64,000 nt of DNA from Metasolibacillus fluoroglycofenilyticus (GTDB lineage: Bacteria; Bacillota; Bacilli; Bacillales_A; Planococcaceae): positions 124,001-188,000 of the forward strand of contig NZ_PYWK01000003.1 in NCBI RefSeq assembly GCF_003049645.1, given 5' to 3'. A program made the position numbers and the translations under genes. The notes beneath the pieces are model-generated. The model saw nothing but the letters and a program-made list of their open reading frames with translations. It made no database searches and had not been told where the DNA came from. Each line of letters opens with the position of its first letter. The stretch's first letter is position 1. Positions 52,456 to 61,942 of the stretch are shown in pieces.

Positions 52456-53091
52456 TTAAATATAAACTCTAATATCCACATAGAAGCGGTATAAAAAATA
52501 ACAAGCAAAGCCAAACAACAATACGCCTGCAATAATCGACGTCCATTGAATCATTTTACGGTTCATCACCTTACGTGTTAGGGCAACGATTGATAGTAGG
52601 CCAATATCGTGTAATAAAATACCTACCAATATTCCTATAGCCGCAATTAAAAAGCTACTAGAATCTGCCGCATAAGAATCTGCTAGTACAACACCAAAAA
52701 CAGATACCCAAAATACTAAATTACCTGGGGATAACGCCACGAGAAAGCCATTGCGATACGTTTTCCATAATGATTTATTGACCTTTTCTCCTGCCAATGA
52801 AATATCTTGGTCAGCATTTTTAATCGAATCATAGGCCAATAAAAATAAAAACCCTGCGCCAACAATCCATAATGGCATTTGTACATATGGTAGTGCCAAT
52901 ACTTGCGCAAAGCCTAAATAGAGCGCTACGATTAACATTAAGTCAATCGTCATACCGCCTAAGCCAACTGCCCAGCCGTGGAAAAAGCCATTTTTCAATC
53001 CTTGTTTTGTCATTTCGACAGTAATAGCACCAACAGGCATAGCAATTGCTAGACCAACAAGTAAAAACTTTAAAAATTGCTCCAAATGCAT
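52456..53091 (-). CDS. LysE-family translocator
   Basis: 211-aa, six-helix exporter of the LysE/RhtB superfamily. The first helix region reads FLLVGLAIAMPVGAITVEMTKQGLKNGFFHGWAVGLGG, with the typical PVGA...G(F/L)..G pattern, and the third region ALSPGNLVFWVSVFGV carries the SPGNxxFW variant of the family's NP(K/G) loop. Exports of amino acids or related solutes are known for the family; the substrate is unknown. AGGAAG precedes ATG 53091. Confidence 0.88.
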   Translation of the reverse strand: MHLEQFLKFLLVGLAIAMPVGAITVEMTKQGLKNGFFHGWAVGLGGMTIDLMLIVALYLGFAQVLALPYVQMPLWIVGAGFLFLLAYDSIKNADQDISLAGEKVNKSLWKTYRNGFLVALSPGNLVFWVSVFGVVLADSYAADSSSFLIAAIGILVGILLHDIGLLSIVALTRKVMNRKMIQWTSIIAGVLLFGFACYFLYRFYVDIRVYI

Positions 53092-53175
53092 AACTTCCTA
53101 ACTTCAGTAAACTGCACTTCTTTTCCATCCGTTTCAATTAATTATACGTAAACCTAAATTTTTATACAATATTTT

Positions 53176-54486
53176 TTATAAGGGTTTTGGTAGTAACTTC
53201 CGATTAATTTTTCCTAATTCGTTATAGGGAAGTGCTTCCACAAAATAAATTTTCTTCGGGCATTCATAATTTGCTAGATTCTGTTTACAAAAGGCTTGAA
53301 TATCACGCTCACCGACACCATCTGCTACAACATAAGCAATAACTCGCTCGCCAAAATGCGAGTCTACCTCACTTGTAATTGCAACATCCGTTATTTTCGG
53401 ATGCGTCTTTATTATTTGCTCAATATGCTGTGGAAAAACATTTTCTCCACCTGAAATAATCCTTTCATCTAGCCTTCCTTTTATGAATAATAACCCTTCT
53501 CTTTCTTCTACGATATCCCCTGTTCGTTTATTATTAACAATTAGTTCACCCTTATTAAACCTAATGCTTAGCCCATTGATAGGCGAGCCAATTGTTGTAG
53601 GATATAGGGCGCGTTCTTCTGGCGTTGCAATACTAATTAAGCCTACTTCAGATGTGCCGTATAAATTATATAAAATCGACTCAAAGCCCTCGCTATTTTG
53701 CAACGGTGCGCTACCACTTGCAATACAGCGCAATGATGGTGTTTTGCTAAAGCGAGTTAACAAAGTTGGAACAACCGTGATTGCTTCAATTGGATATGCT
53801 TCTAATAAGGAAGCATCAAAGCGTCTGCTTAAGACGACTGTATGTCCAGCAGCTACTGTTGCAGTTAGAAAGGCAAGTCCGTAACCGTGAAAAAAAGGCG
53901 TGGCGACATAAACATAACGATATGTATGAAAATGCATACGCTCTAGCAAAGCGCAAAATGGGGCAAGCAATGTATGCACTGCTGTATGTACAGCTTTAGG
54001 TTCACCAGTTGTGCCACTTGTTTGTAAAACAATTTTTCCTTGTCTACGTGGAAAATATACAGCCGCCGCCCTTGTTGGTAAAGCTTCAAGCTGCTGCTCT
54101 GTAAATAAAAAATCAAAATACCCCTTCACAGGACGCCCTGTATGTAATAACACAGCCGTCGCCCCTATTCGCTCTGTCGCAAACACTGCTCGTAATAACG
54201 AGATACTATTATCACACTGAAAACCAACCCGCTGTCCTGCACGAATACCATATTCACTTAAAGCATAACTCATATAAATAACCTCGTCATAAAATTGACC
54301 ATATGTAGTTGTACAATGCTTTTCAATAAAAATAGGACAATGCGGCTGTTTTTTAGCATAAAAAGCGAGCAATGCATTAATGGAGAAGCCTTCCTTACTA
54401 ATAGCTCTCATCAACTTGCTGAAGGGCATCCGTAAAAGGGCTTTAATTTTTAAGGTCTCAAATAGTGTAGAAATGGTAGCCACCAC
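53176..54486 (-). CDS. Acyl-CoA synthetase / AMP-dependent ligase, short form
   Basis: 436-aa class I adenylate-forming enzyme. GTG 54486 follows AGGAGG by seven bases and lies within the end of the SDR gene. P-loop VLQTSGTTGEPKAV, LYGTSEVG (A5-like), GRLDERIISGGENVFP (A8 hinge) and GKINRKLLP with the catalytic Lys (A10) are present, so activity is likely. It is about 60-100 residues shorter than typical acyl-CoA ligases, mostly in the N-terminal part. It overlaps the SDR gene by 37 nt, suggesting a shared pathway of acyl activation and keto reduction; the substrate is unknown. Confidence 0.87.
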   Translation of the reverse strand: MVATISTLFETLKIKALLRMPFSKLMRAISKEGFSINALLAFYAKKQPHCPIFIEKHCTTTYGQFYDEVIYMSYALSEYGIRAGQRVGFQCDNSISLLRAVFATERIGATAVLLHTGRPVKGYFDFLFTEQQLEALPTRAAAVYFPRRQGKIVLQTSGTTGEPKAVHTAVHTLLAPFCALLERMHFHTYRYVYVATPFFHGYGLAFLTATVAAGHTVVLSRRFDASLLEAYPIEAITVVPTLLTRFSKTPSLRCIASGSAPLQNSEGFESILYNLYGTSEVGLISIATPEERALYPTTIGSPINGLSIRFNKGELIVNNKRTGDIVEEREGLLFIKGRLDERIISGGENVFPQHIEQIIKTHPKITDVAITSEVDSHFGERVIAYVVADGVGERDIQAFCKQNLANYECPKKIYFVEALPYNELGKINRKLLPKPL

Positions 54487-55160
54487 GGTTTATCCTCCTT
54501 CTTTTTCGTGTACAATAAACGAGCGATACGCTGAGCCGCCACCTCACTAGCCATTGCTGGTACATGCTTATATTTTTTCGTCGGTGCAATCATCGGTGTA
54601 CGAACAAGCGGTAAATAGATTGTAGAAACCGTATGCTTTACCTCTGGTGCAACAGCTCGTAGCCATGTATCAAAGGCAGCCTTTGACGCTTGATAAGCAG
54701 ACCATTTTGCCATAGGGCGAAATTTTGTATTAATCGTAGAAACATTTACAACCTGTCCCTTTGCTGCATCTAATAACGGAATAAAATGTAACATTAGCTC
54801 CACAGGTGCAAAATAATTAATGGCCATTGTCCGCGAAAAATCATGCGAGCGCTCTAAGGAATCATATATCGAGCGATGAATGGACAAACCTGCATTATTG
54901 ATAAAAATATCAAGCTGACCAATTTCCTTGCATAGCTGGCGACGATTTTCTTCCTCACGCAAATCCATCCTATACATCCGAGCACCTGTCTTTACAGCAA
55001 CATCACGCAAACGCTCCTCATCACGTCCAACAATTATTAAATTTGCCTCATAGCGAGCCAATAACAAGGCGACATCTCGCCCAATACCTGAGCTAGCTCC
55101 TGTAATTAATATACTTTTGCCTTGCACTGCCTGCCGAAGTCGTTGCTCCTGTAAACGCAT
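54450..55160 (-). CDS. Short-chain dehydrogenase/reductase
   Basis: 236-aa classical SDR. Cofactor motif TGASSGIG near residue 20, Arg at the end of strand 2 (VGRDEER) favouring NADP(H), NNAG, and catalytic Ser-Tyr-Lys in NVSTINTKF...SAYQASK. The C-terminus (KPWWLPFLHYLRP) carries a hydrophobic amphipathic end that could touch the membrane. GAAAGGGGGG precedes ATG 55160. It overlaps the following acyl-CoA ligase gene by 37 nt. Together they may serve lipid or storage-polymer metabolism; this is inference. Confidence 0.88.
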   Translation of the reverse strand: MRLQEQRLRQAVQGKSILITGASSGIGRDVALLLARYEANLIIVGRDEERLRDVAVKTGARMYRMDLREEENRRQLCKEIGQLDIFINNAGLSIHRSIYDSLERSHDFSRTMAINYFAPVELMLHFIPLLDAAKGQVVNVSTINTKFRPMAKWSAYQASKAAFDTWLRAVAPEVKHTVSTIYLPLVRTPMIAPTKKYKHVPAMASEVAAQRIARLLYTKKKEDKPWWLPFLHYLRP

Positions 55161-55253
55161 ACGAAATCCCCCCTTTCCTTTGACTGTAACGAAGCACTAT
55201 GATAACTCATAAGACATTCTACTTGATAGTCTATTACACCTCTCTTAAAAAAC

Positions 55254-55375
55254 CTGTGACATCCGCTGCAAGTTTGGTCAACATGATTTATCTTAAAAAG
55301 CGATTTAGTTCTTATGATTTCAGCGTGCGTCTTGCCACCTATAGAGGTGGGAGACGCACGCTGAAAGAAGTTAAA
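55254..55375 (+). repeat. Degenerate repeat with long hairpin, related to 43801-43911
   Basis: CTGTGACATCCGCTGCAAGTTTGG at the left and CTGAAAGAAGTTAAA at the right are shared with 43.8 kb. Between them lies a strong hairpin: CAGCGTGCGTCT (55321-55332) with AGACGCACGCTG (55352-55363), and an inner CCACCT/AGGTGG stem. Confidence 0.5.
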
Positions 55376-55412
55376 GGTGCAACCAAATTTCCCCATAATC
55401 ATCTCTTTTTGA

Positions 55413-56633
55413 TTATTTCCGCCTCATATAAGGCTTCTGCTCCTCACTTGCTTTAAAATTATAAACAGGCTTAATTGCCTTGATAATATCAACGGTTTCG
55501 CCAATGACCGATGTAATTTCCTCCATCGGCTTGTAAGCCATTGGTGCTTCGTCAAGCGTATCCTCCGTTACTGATGTCGTCCATACACCTTGCATCGTTT
55601 CCTTGAAATCGACCATGCTCAGCTCTTTTTTCGCTGCGCGACGTGAATAAACTCGCCCTGCTCCATGTGGCGCTGAATAATTCCACTCCGCATTGCCCTT
55701 CCCAATACAAATAAGCGAACCATCACGCATATTCATTGGAATAACAAGTTTTTCTCCTTTATTCGCTCGCACAGCGCCTTTGCGTAATGTCATCGTATCT
55801 GTATCAATGTAGTTGTGAATTGTATCAAAGGTATCTGTATATATCCACCCCATATGCTGTGCAATTGTTTCAGCAATCGTCCATCTATTCATTACTGCAT
55901 AGCGCTGCGCAATTTTCATATCGTGAATATAATCGTGGAATGGCTGACCCTCTAAATAAGCTAATTCCTTTGGTATAACAGGGTTTTCCCCCTTGTACGC
56001 TTCGATTGCTGCTTGTATTTCCTGTTCGCGTCCCTCATTTTTAAGCTGCTCAATAATTTTAGAAACATCGTGATGACGCAATGCTTCAAAAGCTCTTTTT
56101 TGATGCCAGTTCGCCACTTTCGAACCGATATAGCGTGAGCCTGTATGAATTAATAAATAATATTTATCTTCGTTGTCTTTCGCAAGCTCGATAAAATGAT
56201 TACCCCCGCCTAATGTGCCAAGCGATAAATTTGTATAATCGTCTTTTATACCTGCTGCGATAAAATTATCCCTTTCAAATTCCTTAAATTGCCGAGCTGG
56301 CGATAGCTCCATATGTAAGTCCTGACCACTCGGTACATGCGCTCGAATGGTTGCATCTAGCTTGGCATAATCAATAACAGAAGTATTAAGCTCAGCAACG
56401 AAAACGCCACAGCCAACATCTACACCAACTAAATTCGGTACAACACGCTCCTGCAATTGTATCGTTGTGCCAATGACACAGCCCTTCCCAGCATGATAAT
56501 CAGGCATAATACGAATTTTTGCCCCTTCCATAAATGCTTGGTCTGTCAGCTCTTTAATTTGCTCAATTGCTGCTGGCTGTGCTGTATTCGTATATATTTT
56601 TGCGTCAGTAAAACGCCCATTAACTTCAATCAC
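55413..56633 (-). CDS. rtcB: RtcB-family RNA-splicing ligase
   Basis: 406-aa RNA ligase joining 2',3'-cyclic phosphate or 3'-phosphate to 5'-OH ends via RNA-(3')pp(5')G. Metal-site and catalytic residues are all present: Asp72 and Cys75 in GVDVGCGV, His146 in GGGNHFIE, His163 in HTGSR, His273 in IHNYID, and the guanylylated His323 in SAPHGAGR. It belongs to the shorter RtcB form. GTG 56633 lies eight bases after AAAGGAG. No archease gene or RtcR regulator adjoins it. With hen1/pnkp at 29.5 kb, this cell would have two RNA-sealing systems with different chemistry. Confidence 0.95.
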   Translation of the reverse strand: MIEVNGRFTDAKIYTNTAQPAAIEQIKELTDQAFMEGAKIRIMPDYHAGKGCVIGTTIQLQERVVPNLVGVDVGCGVFVAELNTSVIDYAKLDATIRAHVPSGQDLHMELSPARQFKEFERDNFIAAGIKDDYTNLSLGTLGGGNHFIELAKDNEDKYYLLIHTGSRYIGSKVANWHQKRAFEALRHHDVSKIIEQLKNEGREQEIQAAIEAYKGENPVIPKELAYLEGQPFHDYIHDMKIAQRYAVMNRWTIAETIAQHMGWIYTDTFDTIHNYIDTDTMTLRKGAVRANKGEKLVIPMNMRDGSLICIGKGNAEWNYSAPHGAGRVYSRRAAKKELSMVDFKETMQGVWTTSVTEDTLDEAPMAYKPMEEITSVIGETVDIIKAIKPVYNFKASEEQKPYMRRK

Positions 56634-56719
56634 CTAGCTCACTCCTTTTCACTTTAAACGATGGCGAAGTCTGTTTTGTTCCATATTGCAATTTGCTCAG
56701 GAACCGGATAATAACAAGT

Positions 56720-56764
56720 AGGCTGTAGGGAAGTGGAGACGACAACCCGCTTTCCCTACAGCCT
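56720..56764 (-). terminator. Terminator of the second chemoreceptor gene
   Basis: AGGCTGTAGGGAA (56720-56732) pairs with TTTCCCTACAGCCT (56751-56764). It follows the receptor stop on the minus strand; the T-run is short. Confidence 0.65.
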
Positions 56765-56772
56765 TCGTTTAA

Positions 56773-58725
56773 TTAAAGTTTAAACCTTTCCATATACTCG
56801 TGTAGCTCGTCTGCCATCTCCTGTAGAGCATGTGCTGCGGCTGCCATTTCATGCATGGATGCCAACGTTTGCTCTGTCGATGCTGCGACTTCCTCAGATG
56901 CAGCAGCATTTGATTTTGCGTGGTCTGATAATTCTAACGCTGTCGCCGATACTTCTTGCACTACGGCTGAAATTTCCTCAGAGGCTGCGGAAATGCCTTC
57001 GATTTTTGGTGCGATATTTTGCAAGCTTTCTACGATAGTTGCAAACTTTTCACTCGTTTGCTCTGTTAGCTTCAATCCTTCTTCAACATCTATTGATGCT
57101 TTATCCATCGCCTGAACAGACTGTGCTGTATCTTGTTGAATAGCAGCAATAAGTGCAGAAATTTGACTTGTCGATTGCAGTGATTGCTCTGCTAGCTTCC
57201 GCACCTCATCGGCAACAACTGCAAAGCCTTTGCCATGCTCCCCAGCTCTTGCTGCTTCAATAGCAGCATTCAATGCTAATAAATTTGTTTGGTCTGAAAT
57301 CGCAGTAATGATTTCCAAAATAGAGCCTATCTGTTTTGTACGCTCATACAGTGATTGGATTGTTTCATCTGATTGTACAACAGATGCGTGAATCGATTGC
57401 ATTTGATTGACTGTTTGTTGTACAGCCTCTCCACCTTCATCCGCTAGCTGCATCGCAAAGCCTGATAAGTCAGACACTTGCATCGTACTATCTGTCACCT
57501 CAACAATGCCCTTCGCCACTTCTTCGATGGAAATTGCATTTTGCTCAATGCTAGTTGTTTGCTTTTCAGTGCTGCTTGCAACCTCCCGCATTGCATCTGT
57601 TACTTGCTCAGAAGCAGCTATATTTTGCTCTGCGCTTGCCGCTAAATTTTGTGCCGAACTTTGTACTTGCTGCGCGCTTTGCCCCATATGTTGAAGTAAT
57701 TTTTTCAAGCTAATTTTCATCGCTACGAACGCTTCGCCAAGTTGCCCGATTTCATCCTTCGTATAAATATCAATGTATGTCGTTAAATCCCCTTCACTAA
57801 TTTTTAATGCATTTACTTGCAGCTCCTTGATTGGGCGAACAATTGAACGAACCATGAAAAGTATGAAGCCAATACCTGCAATAATAGCGAGCACAACGAC
57901 GATAACAATTGTCGTCAATATGCCTGATGCTGCTTGCTTAGCCTCTACTGTAAACATTGTGCCGAGCACTTTCCAGCCCGTCAGTTCATTCGTCGTATAA
58001 CGAATATGTCGGTCTTTCATAATAATCGTCCCGTTTTCGTTATTATAAATTTCATTAACATATGATTCCGTTACTTCTGTGCCACTTTCTTTGCCGTTTT
58101 GCGTAATATAATAGTGGCGGTCATCGTACAATGCTGCAAAACCTGTTTCACCAATCTTAATATCATTTGCTACATCATCAAGCAGTGAAATATTCAAATC
58201 CATTGCGAAGACACCTGATTGGTCTGGTAAAGTTTTTGTTATTGTCACAACAATGCTATTTTCACCTGATGCTGAAACATAGGGTGTTGTTAGCACTACA
58301 TCACCATTATTATTTACTGCATCTGTATACCACGGTCTTTCACGTGGGTCGTAATCACTTGGTAAATCAAGCTCCGGTGCGTTAATCATCTCCCCTTGTT
58401 TTGTACCTATATAAATCGCTTCTACTTCAGGATGTGTGTTAATATACTCCGTCAACAAATTAACTACTCTAGTTCGTTCCTCTTGTCGTAACGATTGTTG
58501 ATTAAACTTTCCCGCAAAATATTCAATATCATATACTTTCGGTGCAATCATATTTGTAATGTTCATATCAAGCATTCGAACGCTTTCATTAGCACTTGCC
58601 TGCTGCTCTTCTATAACTTGTTTTTTGGCACTTTGATATGCAATTAACCCTATCAAAGCTGCTGGGATTAGCAGAATAAGTAAAAAAGAAAAAATTAATT
58701 TCTTTCTAATAGTAATTCGCTTCAT
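56773..58725 (-). CDS. Methyl-accepting chemotaxis protein (double-Cache type)
   Basis: 650-aa receptor of the McpA/TlpA type. TM1 about 9-30; a ~240-residue extracytoplasmic double Cache sensor ([41 protein letters not shown] is the amino-acid-binding-type dCache block); TM2 about 275-298; [28 protein letters not shown]; coiled coil with the tip [45 protein letters not shown]. Long Gln/Ser/Ala-rich methylation helices flank it. Sensing of amino acids or carboxylates is the family norm. GGGGG precedes ATG 58725. Confidence 0.95.
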   Translation of the reverse strand: MKRITIRKKLIFSFLLILLIPAALIGLIAYQSAKKQVIEEQQASANESVRMLDMNITNMIAPKVYDIEYFAGKFNQQSLRQEERTRVVNLLTEYINTHPEVEAIYIGTKQGEMINAPELDLPSDYDPRERPWYTDAVNNNGDVVLTTPYVSASGENSIVVTITKTLPDQSGVFAMDLNISLLDDVANDIKIGETGFAALYDDRHYYITQNGKESGTEVTESYVNEIYNNENGTIIMKDRHIRYTTNELTGWKVLGTMFTVEAKQAASGILTTIVIVVVLAIIAGIGFILFMVRSIVRPIKELQVNALKISEGDLTTYIDIYTKDEIGQLGEAFVAMKISLKKLLQHMGQSAQQVQSSAQNLAASAEQNIAASEQVTDAMREVASSTEKQTTSIEQNAISIEEVAKGIVEVTDSTMQVSDLSGFAMQLADEGGEAVQQTVNQMQSIHASVVQSDETIQSLYERTKQIGSILEIITAISDQTNLLALNAAIEAARAGEHGKGFAVVADEVRKLAEQSLQSTSQISALIAAIQQDTAQSVQAMDKASIDVEEGLKLTEQTSEKFATIVESLQNIAPKIEGISAASEEISAVVQEVSATALELSDHAKSNAAASEEVAASTEQTLASMHEMAAAAHALQEMADELHEYMERFKL

Positions 58726-59050
58726 TCCCCATTCCCCCCTCTACTCACTGTACTATTTTCTCTACAAGCAATCTCATAGGCTTTATTGATAAATGACAGA
58801 TTTTAATAATAAAGTCCTATTATACTAATAATATACTTAATCTCTTTCTTTGTAAATACAACAAAACTGAAAATTCTGAATATTCAGGTCTATGTATAAA
58901 GTTAATATTTCTAAAGCTTTTGTAGGAAAAATTAAGTCTGTTGGGGGTTCATTTTATCATTTTTAGTATTATAGTAAATTTTTGAAACTTTTTAGCTGGT
59001 TTTTCGGTATACTAGGTAGGGAAATACATATTTTATTTTGGAGGGATATT
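58726..59050. other. AT-rich intergenic region
   Basis: Holds the divergent promoters of the chemoreceptor and the Yip1 gene. No coding frame with a ribosome site and no repeat element was found. Confidence 0.4.
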
Positions 59051-59653
59051 ATGGATAACAATACGCTAAACCCATTTTTATCTGTTTGGTTACATCCGAA
59101 GCAAACTGCTCGATATATGATTGACCATAAAACAATGGGCTTCGCTATGATTATTCTTACAATTTGTTCGATTATCGCGTTGCCTATCAATTTCTTTGAC
59201 TATGGTGGACCATTATCTTGGGGCTTCATTATTGCAACAATTATTTTTTCACCTATTGTAACCATCGTTGGCATGTTTATTTCAGCGCTTATAGCATGGG
59301 GAGTTGGAAAGCTTTTCAAAGGTGTCGCAACATACACGGAAATGTATAGAGCAACGAGCATTGCATCGATTCCTTCAGCAATGCTTGGACCAATTTATCT
59401 TATTTGGTTTGTTGTATCACCAGATTTTCTGTTAACTCCTGATTTTGAGGGGCCAATCCCTGCTATCTTTTGGATTGCCATTTTGCTATCAATTGTATTA
59501 GGGATATGGTCATTTGTTGTATCAGTTGGTGCAGTCGCAGAAGCACATCAGTTTTCAAATTGGAAGGCTTTCTTCACTTTAGTCATTCCAGCGATTATAA
59601 TTTTCATTATTCTCTTTGCATTTGGAGCAGTTTTAATCTGGGCTATGTTCAGT
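59051..59653 (+). CDS. Yip1-domain membrane protein
   Basis: 203-aa protein starting at ATG 59051 after GGAGGG; the frame runs further upstream without ribosome site. A cytoplasmic N-terminus (NPFLSVWLHPKQTARYMID, the usual start of bacterial Yip1/YIF1-domain proteins) leads into five helices (about 30-48, 55-80, 125-145, 152-172, 178-200). In Bacilli such proteins (YckC/YesU-like neighbourhood) have no settled function. The end stated is approximate to the stop at 59660-59662. A terminator follows at once. Confidence 0.8.
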
Positions 59654-59661
59654 AGCTTTTA

Positions 59662-59700
59662 AAAAAGGGATTTTGCAGTGCGCTGCAAAATCCCCTTTTT
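59662..59700. terminator. Bidirectional terminator
   Basis: AAAAAGGGATTTTGCAG with CTGCAAAATCCCCTTTTT between convergent Yip1 and DUF1801 genes; A- and T-runs on both sides. Confidence 0.9.
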
Positions 59701-60119
59701 TATTCAGGATATGTTGCCCGTAAAAATGCTACAGACTGTCCAATCAATTCTTTTAAAATAGTTACGTCAATATCCGAAAGCTTATTAATATATACACATG
59801 CCTTTCCGGTCGTATGTTTTCCGAAATTTTCAAGCAATGTTTCGCGCTCTGGGTCTCCTGGGGCAAAGTATAGGCTAATTTTTGCCTTGCGTGGTGAGAA
59901 ACCTACTAACGGTGCGTCTCCTTCATGACCAGAAGCATATTTATAGTGATATTTGCCAAAGCCGATTATGCTCGGTCCCCACATCCTTGCTTCATAGCCT
60001 GTTACTTCCGTGAAAATATCTACTAATGCATAAGCATCCTCACGCTTTTTAACACTGTCTACACCTTCAATAAACTCAATAACGCTGCTATCTGTTTCCT
60101 TTGTTTTCGGCTCGTACAT
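59700..60119 (-). CDS. DUF1801-domain protein
   Basis: 139-aa protein of the YdhG/DUF1801 fold: ALVDIFTEVTGYEARMWGPSIIGFGKYHYKYASGHEGDAPLVGFSPRKAKISLYFAP is the family block, followed by LLENFGKHTTGKACVYINKLSDID. These are small cytoplasmic proteins with a frataxin-like/YdhG arrangement; function unknown. AAAGGAGC precedes ATG 60119. It stands alone between terminators. Confidence 0.85.
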   Translation of the reverse strand: MYEPKTKETDSSVIEFIEGVDSVKKREDAYALVDIFTEVTGYEARMWGPSIIGFGKYHYKYASGHEGDAPLVGFSPRKAKISLYFAPGDPERETLLENFGKHTTGKACVYINKLSDIDVTILKELIGQSVAFLRATYPE

Positions 60120-60206
60120 ATTATCCGCTCCTTTTGTTTACAACAATAGTAACGTATTTAGTATCATTTTTGCACTATAAAATTGCCGCGTTATTTTGCC
60201 TTTTCA

Positions 60207-61922
60207 TTAATGGAATTGACGGCCATCTGTTACTGCCTCTACATAGCCTTGGCGAATCACAAAATCGCCAAAATGCTCCTGTTCCTCACGCTCTTTTGCA
60301 TATCGCTCCAATATTGGTCGCAATGTGGATAAGATCTCCTCTTCGCCTATATTCTCTCGATAAATTTTATTTAAGCGTTGACCGGTAAAATCGCCTCCTA
60401 AATATAAATTATATTTACCTGGCCCTTTTCCGATAAAACCGATTTCTCCCATTGCAGCTCTTGAACAACCATTTGGACAGCCCGACATTCTAATGCCTAT
60501 TTCCGTTTCAAGTAAACCGAACTCCTCTAATATGCCATCAATTTTTGTTATTAATGTTGGTAAATAACGTTCTGCCTCCGCCATTGCTAAACCGCATGTT
60601 GGCAACGACACGCAAGCAATTGAATTGCGACGAAGAGCTGAATAATGAGCACCGTCTGTAATTTTATATTTATTCAATAAAGCATCAATTATTCGCTTTT
60701 TTTGAGGTGTTACATCAGCGATAAGCAGATTTTGATTTGGAGTTAAGCGGAATAAACCAGTATGCACTTTAGCAATCTCTCGTAGTCCCGTCATTAACTG
60801 ATAGTCTTCAAAATCACGAACGCGCCCATTTTGGATAAATAGCGTAAAATGCCATTTTCCGTTTTCCCCTTTAATCCATCCATATTCATCTCCTGTGCGC
60901 TTAAATGTATATGGACGGATATCACCGAGCTTCCAGCCTAAGCGTTGATGAAGCTCCTCCTTAAACCAATCTAGCCCGCGCGCATCAATTGTATATTTAA
61001 AACGAGCATTTTTACGCACCGAGCGGTTTCCGTAATCGCGTTGAATCGTCAAAATTTTCTCTGCTGTTTCTAGTAAACGCTCTTTCGGAATATAGCCAAC
61101 TAATCGTCCTAGTTGCGGATAAGTAGCTGTATCGCCATGTGTCATCCCCATACCACCACCGACAGCGACATTAAAGCCGATTAACTGATTGTTTTCTACA
61201 ATAGCAATAAAGCCGATATCTTGTGAAAAAACATCAATATCATTACTTGGAGGGATGGCAATACCGATTTTAAATTTACGCGGTAAATAAAGTGCGCCGT
61301 ACACTGGCTCTACTTCTTTTTCTTGCCCGTCATAAACCTTTTCACCATCTAGCCATAGCTCGTGGTAGGCATTTGTTTTCGGCAATAGATGCTCACTTAA
61401 TTTAGCAGACCATGTATACACTTCCTCATGTAGCTGTGATTGATTCGGGTTGACATTACACATCACATTACGATTAACATCACCACATGCCGCAATACAG
61501 TCTAATAATGCCTCATGAATTTCCTGCATATAGTTTTTCATATTCCATTTTAAAATGCCATGTACTTGAAAAGCCTGTCGTGTCGTCAGCTTTAATGAAC
61601 CATTGCCATATTTTCTGCCCATCTCATCCATTATAAGCCATTGTGCTGGTGTCGCAGCTCCTCCCGGTGTACGCACACGTGCCATAAATTGATAGGCTGG
61701 CTCGAGCTTCTGCTTCTGACGCTCATTGCGTACATCACGGTCATCCTGCAAATAGCTACCATGAAATTTCATTAAACGATTATCATCATCTGGAATACCT
61801 GAGCTTAAAGGATTTTGCATTGTCGCTTCCAATGTGCCGCGCAAATAATTACTTTCACTCTTTATACGCTCCACATCACTTGGCTTACCAGGCTGTGGCG
61901 GTAATACTATTTTCTCAGTCAT
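60207..61922 (-). CDS. cysI: Sulfite reductase hemoprotein beta-component
   Basis: 571-aa siroheme/[4Fe-4S] enzyme reducing sulfite to sulfide with six electrons from CysJ. The cluster cysteines are in [17 protein letters not shown] and [12 protein letters not shown]; siroheme and sulfite contacts include RTPGG near residue 80 and NVMCNVNP. Length equals that of B. subtilis CysI (571). GAGGTTGAAATA precedes ATG 61922. It lies 20 nt after cysJ, in the order J-I. It serves assimilatory sulfur metabolism. Confidence 0.96.
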   Translation of the reverse strand: MTEKIVLPPQPGKPSDVERIKSESNYLRGTLEATMQNPLSSGIPDDDNRLMKFHGSYLQDDRDVRNERQKQKLEPAYQFMARVRTPGGAATPAQWLIMDEMGRKYGNGSLKLTTRQAFQVHGILKWNMKNYMQEIHEALLDCIAACGDVNRNVMCNVNPNQSQLHEEVYTWSAKLSEHLLPKTNAYHELWLDGEKVYDGQEKEVEPVYGALYLPRKFKIGIAIPPSNDIDVFSQDIGFIAIVENNQLIGFNVAVGGGMGMTHGDTATYPQLGRLVGYIPKERLLETAEKILTIQRDYGNRSVRKNARFKYTIDARGLDWFKEELHQRLGWKLGDIRPYTFKRTGDEYGWIKGENGKWHFTLFIQNGRVRDFEDYQLMTGLREIAKVHTGLFRLTPNQNLLIADVTPQKKRIIDALLNKYKITDGAHYSALRRNSIACVSLPTCGLAMAEAERYLPTLITKIDGILEEFGLLETEIGIRMSGCPNGCSRAAMGEIGFIGKGPGKYNLYLGGDFTGQRLNKIYRENIGEEEILSTLRPILERYAKEREEQEHFGDFVIRQGYVEAVTDGRQFH

Positions 61923-61942
61923 TATTTCAACCTCATTTCCTT

